Assembly (NCBI GenBank): GCA_019310965.1
Contig: JAFDDG010000014.1
Location: forward strand, 22,003 to 86,002
Reading direction: 5' to 3'
Source: Deltaproteobacteria bacterium
GTDB lineage: Bacteria > Myxococcota_A > UBA9160 > SMWR01
DNA length: 64,000 nt
The stretch's first letter is position 1, and each line of letters begins with the position of its first letter. The position numbers were made by a program, and so were the translations under genes. Below are positions 61,922 through 64,000 of the stretch, one piece after another. The notes under the pieces are model-generated. The model was not told the DNA's origin. It saw only the letters and a program-made list of their open reading frames with translations, and did no database searches.

Positions 61922-64000
61922 AGCCGGCAGTTCGCTCCGTTGTCGAAGCCCACCATGCTGCCCGAACTTCCCGGAACGGCCCGGCCGTACAGCATGGCCA
62001 GTACGCCCCAGTCGGCGCCGGTGACGGCACCGTCCGCGGGGTAGGCGCAGTCCGCCCTGTTGCAGTCGTCCTGGTCATCCTCCGGGACCTCGTCGCAGTC
62101 TTTCTGCCAGAACTTGGCCAGCAGGCCGACGTCGGCCCCCGTGATGGCACCGTCGTCGTTGGTGTCGCACCAGTCGTCGCAGACGTCGCCGGTGTCATTC
62201 GTGTCCAGGTCTGCTTGATCCGGGTTGGGGACGTCGATGCAGTTGTCCTCGGGGTCGAGAATGCCGTCGCCGTCGCTGTCCAGCGGCTCCGGGTTCGGGC
62301 GTGGCATCCCGGCCACCGCGATGCCACGGGGATCCACCAGGCCCTCGCTGCCGGCCACCACGGTCGGATCGCCGGCGTCGTCGTTAGGGAAGATCGGGTC
62401 GAGGCGCAGGACGCGCCCCACTCCGGCATCGACGCTCACCAGGTCGCGATTCTCGGCGATGGCGGTGTGGCGGATCGCAACGTACAGCGGGCTCGTGGTC
62501 TCGACCAGGGAGCCGAAGCCGGGCGCGATGAAGCGCAGGATTGGCCGGTCATCCTCATTCTCCACGGAGAAGAGCGATGTGTCGTCGGCCGCGTCGAAGA
62601 TGATGTCCTGGACTCCGTCGATCGACAGCGAGGTGCCTGGTATCCCGCCTTCCGCGATGCAGAACTGCTTGCCGGTGTCCGGGTTGATCCTGATCACGCG
62701 CGGGGGGATGGCCGGGGCGACGTCGTCCCCCTCGTCCACCACCTGCAGGTAGCCGTCCGGGTCGATGCCGATGCCCACCGGCCTCGTGAAGAAGTCGTCC
62801 TCGGACGCGGGCGGCACGATGGGCGTCTGCGCGCCCGTCGTGCGGTCGATGCGCAGCACCAGCGCAGCCTCGCGGTCCACCACCAGGATGTCGCCGCCGG
62901 CATCCACGATGAGCCCCGTGGGCTCCACCAGGGAGCCGCCGGGGCTGTCGCAATCGGTGGTGGAGCCCCAGGGACCGGGGCTGATGCAGATGCGCTCCCC
63001 GGTGGTGTCGGTGTCCGGGGTGACGCGCCAGATCGAGGGGATGCCGCCGGGCGCGTCATCGGCGTCGGCGACGATCAGGTCGTTTGGCTCCTCGGGGTCG
63101 ACCACGACGGCGTTGGGCGTGGTGAAGCCGGTGACGTAGTCGTCGGCATCGCCGTCGGGATCGATGTACACGATGCCGGTGTCGTCCGGCAGCGCAGCGG
63201 TGTCGGTCACGAAGATGCGGCGCGGGCGCACAGGCTCGGTGGCCGGGACGATCTTCAGCTCCCACGGCGTGTCGAGCAGGTCCCCCTCGGCCACGATTGT
63301 CTGCTCGTCGCTGAGGTCGGGCGTCGCTGAGGTCGGGTCGAAGTCGATGCGGATCAGCGCGCCGCCCGGACGGGCCCCGATGTCCGAGACGAGCAGCGAG
63401 TCCGGCTTCACACCGTTCTCTTCCAGGATCACGATGCCGATGGGTAGGACGAGCTCACCGCCCGACGAGATCACCGTCTGGTTCGCGCCGAAGTCGCCCG
63501 CGGGGTCGATGGAGCGATCGATGCGCACCACCTGGGGTGGCTGCACGGGGAAGGGCTCCTCCCCGTCGCCATCCGGGTCGTTCTCGCCGCCCAGGTCGGT
63601 CAGATAGACGAGATTGCCGTCGTGAGAATCCAGGCGATACGGGATGGCCAGCGCTCCGTTGCGCGCGATGTTGCTCACGCCGCCGGCCTCGTTGATCTCG
63701 TAGAGCCCGGCGGGGCGTGTGAGGAGGTTGCCGGAGTCCGCCAGCAACATTTCCCTGGGGTCTGCCCCGGGTGTGGGATCGAAGATCAGACCCAAGGGAA
63801 AGCCGGTGTCTCCCAGGGCGGTGTAGTCGCCCCCCTCCGCGGTCACGGCGTCGATCAGCAAGATTCGCCCGAAGCCGGTGAGGTCCGGAAAGGCGAGAAA
63901 GATGGGTCCGTCGCGCTCCTTGAGAATGCCCCGCGGCGGAACGGGCATCCCTCCGAACAGCTGGAGCTGTTCCCTGACCAGGGGGTCCGGGTTCGCGCGG
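61891..64000 (-). CDS. Secreted propeller/dockerin-like protein, N-terminus outside window
   Basis: The frame is open from the right edge, so at least 702 residues with the start missing; an in-window ATG is at 63948. The body is a repeated beta-propeller/NHL-like pattern (PTGLIVDAGGDILVVDREAA, PVGIGIDPDGYLQVVDEGDD, PRGIAVAGM), rich in Asp and Gly. The end has a thrombospondin-type-3 Ca-binding stretch (DSDGDGILDPEDNC, then VPNPDQADLDTNDTGDVCD) and two dockerin-like loops (DTNDDGAITGADVGLLAKFW and DGAVTGADWGVLAMLYG). It is an exported, calcium-dependent surface or matrix protein. Its last residues overlap lolD. Confidence 0.75.
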   Translation of the reverse strand, partial: RANPDPLVREQLQLFGGMPVPPRGILKERDGPIFLAFPDLTGFGRILLIDAVTAEGGDYTALGDTGFPLGLIFDPTPGADPREMLLADSGNLLTRPAGLYEINEAGGVSNIARNGALAIPYRLDSHDGNLVYLTDLGGENDPDGDGEEPFPVQPPQVVRIDRSIDPAGDFGANQTVISSGGELVLPIGIVILEENGVKPDSLLVSDIGARPGGALIRIDFDPTSATPDLSDEQTIVAEGDLLDTPWELKIVPATEPVRPRRIFVTDTAALPDDTGIVYIDPDGDADDYVTGFTTPNAVVVDPEEPNDLIVADADDAPGGIPSIWRVTPDTDTTGERICISPGPWGSTTDCDSPGGSLVEPTGLIVDAGGDILVVDREAALVLRIDRTTGAQTPIVPPASEDDFFTRPVGIGIDPDGYLQVVDEGDDVAPAIPPRVIRINPDTGKQFCIAEGGIPGTSLSIDGVQDIIFDAADDTSLFSVENEDDRPILRFIAPGFGSLVETTSPLYVAIRHTAIAENRDLVSVDAGVGRVLRLDPIFPNDDAGDPTVVAGSEGLVDPRGIAVAGMPRPNPEPLDSDGDGILDPEDNCIDVPNPDQADLDTNDTGDVCDDWCDTNDDGAITGADVGLLAKFWQKDCDEVPEDDQDDCNRADCAYPADGAVTGADWGVLAMLYGRAVPGSSGSMVGFDNGANCRLQGSRAGSSR

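Overview
The window comes from a GC-rich bacterium with densely packed genes, many GTG/TTG/CTG starts and many 1-8 bp start/stop overlaps. It looks like a relative of the Myxococcota/deltaproteobacteria. The main reason is a type IV pilus block in the order pilin, pilG-like, pilH-like (ABC ATPase), pilI-like (ABC permease), pilD, as in Myxococcus. DUF4388 proteins, a Tgl/PilW-like TPR lipoprotein, sigma54-type promoters and a phoH-ybeY-lnt-prfB-lysS-lol block fit the same placement. This is inference from gene content; no marker phylogeny was run.

Layout. 0-8 kb: end of a two-GAF-domain protein, then argB and argF, then an inserted stress-type module (J-domain/TPR protein, a DnaK lacking its lid, a PAS protein with a decayed kinase core), then argG. 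8-13 kb: a YCF48-like lipoprotein, a convergent acyl-CoA synthetase, and a REC-GAF-GGDEF diguanylate cyclase. 13-22 kb: aspS, mdh, sucC and sucD convergent with korA-korB (2-oxoglutarate:ferredoxin oxidoreductase), together a TCA-cycle segment. 22-27 kb: unknown protein, PilW/Tgl-like lipoprotein, RodZ-like HTH protein, recO, glyS, small lipoprotein. 27-29 kb: two tandem ECF-type sigma factors behind a sigma54-type promoter, plus a small acidic protein. 29-35 kb: exonuclease, tRNA-Glu, and the sigma54-type pilin operon through pilD, then tRNA-Gln. 35-45 kb: gltX (frameshifted), yceD-rpmF-fabD-acpP-fabF, an rpiB-glyA gene fusion, nrdR-ribD-ribH-nusB and a stand-alone M17 N-domain protein. 45-50 kb: DUF4388 and receiver proteins with sigma28-like promoters, lptE, holA, rpsT. 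50-62 kb: TPR/zinc-ribbon membrane protein, second DUF4388 protein, phoH, ybeY, lnt, prfB (programmed frameshift), lysS, lolC/E and lolD. 62-64 kb: the C-terminal part of a large secreted propeller/dockerin-like protein.

The most unusual signal is a family of about 500-540 bp intergenic palindromic elements at 12.8-13.4, 18.5-19.0 and 34.8-35.3 kb, with an end fragment at 28.7 kb. Each sits against gene 3' ends. Together they hold five copies of a roughly 145-nt hairpin whose 11-bp stem changes in sequence from copy to copy but stays paired, while flanking motifs are constant. No transposase or other reading frame supports them as genes.

Three genes show small lesions of the kind made by slippage between short repeats: a 32-bp tandem duplication that shifts the frame near the end of gltX, about 16 residues missing from fabD, and a 5-residue gap beside the phospho-acceptor Asp of a response regulator. 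They could be real or assembly errors. All functions are assigned by reading motifs by eye; no database search was run.
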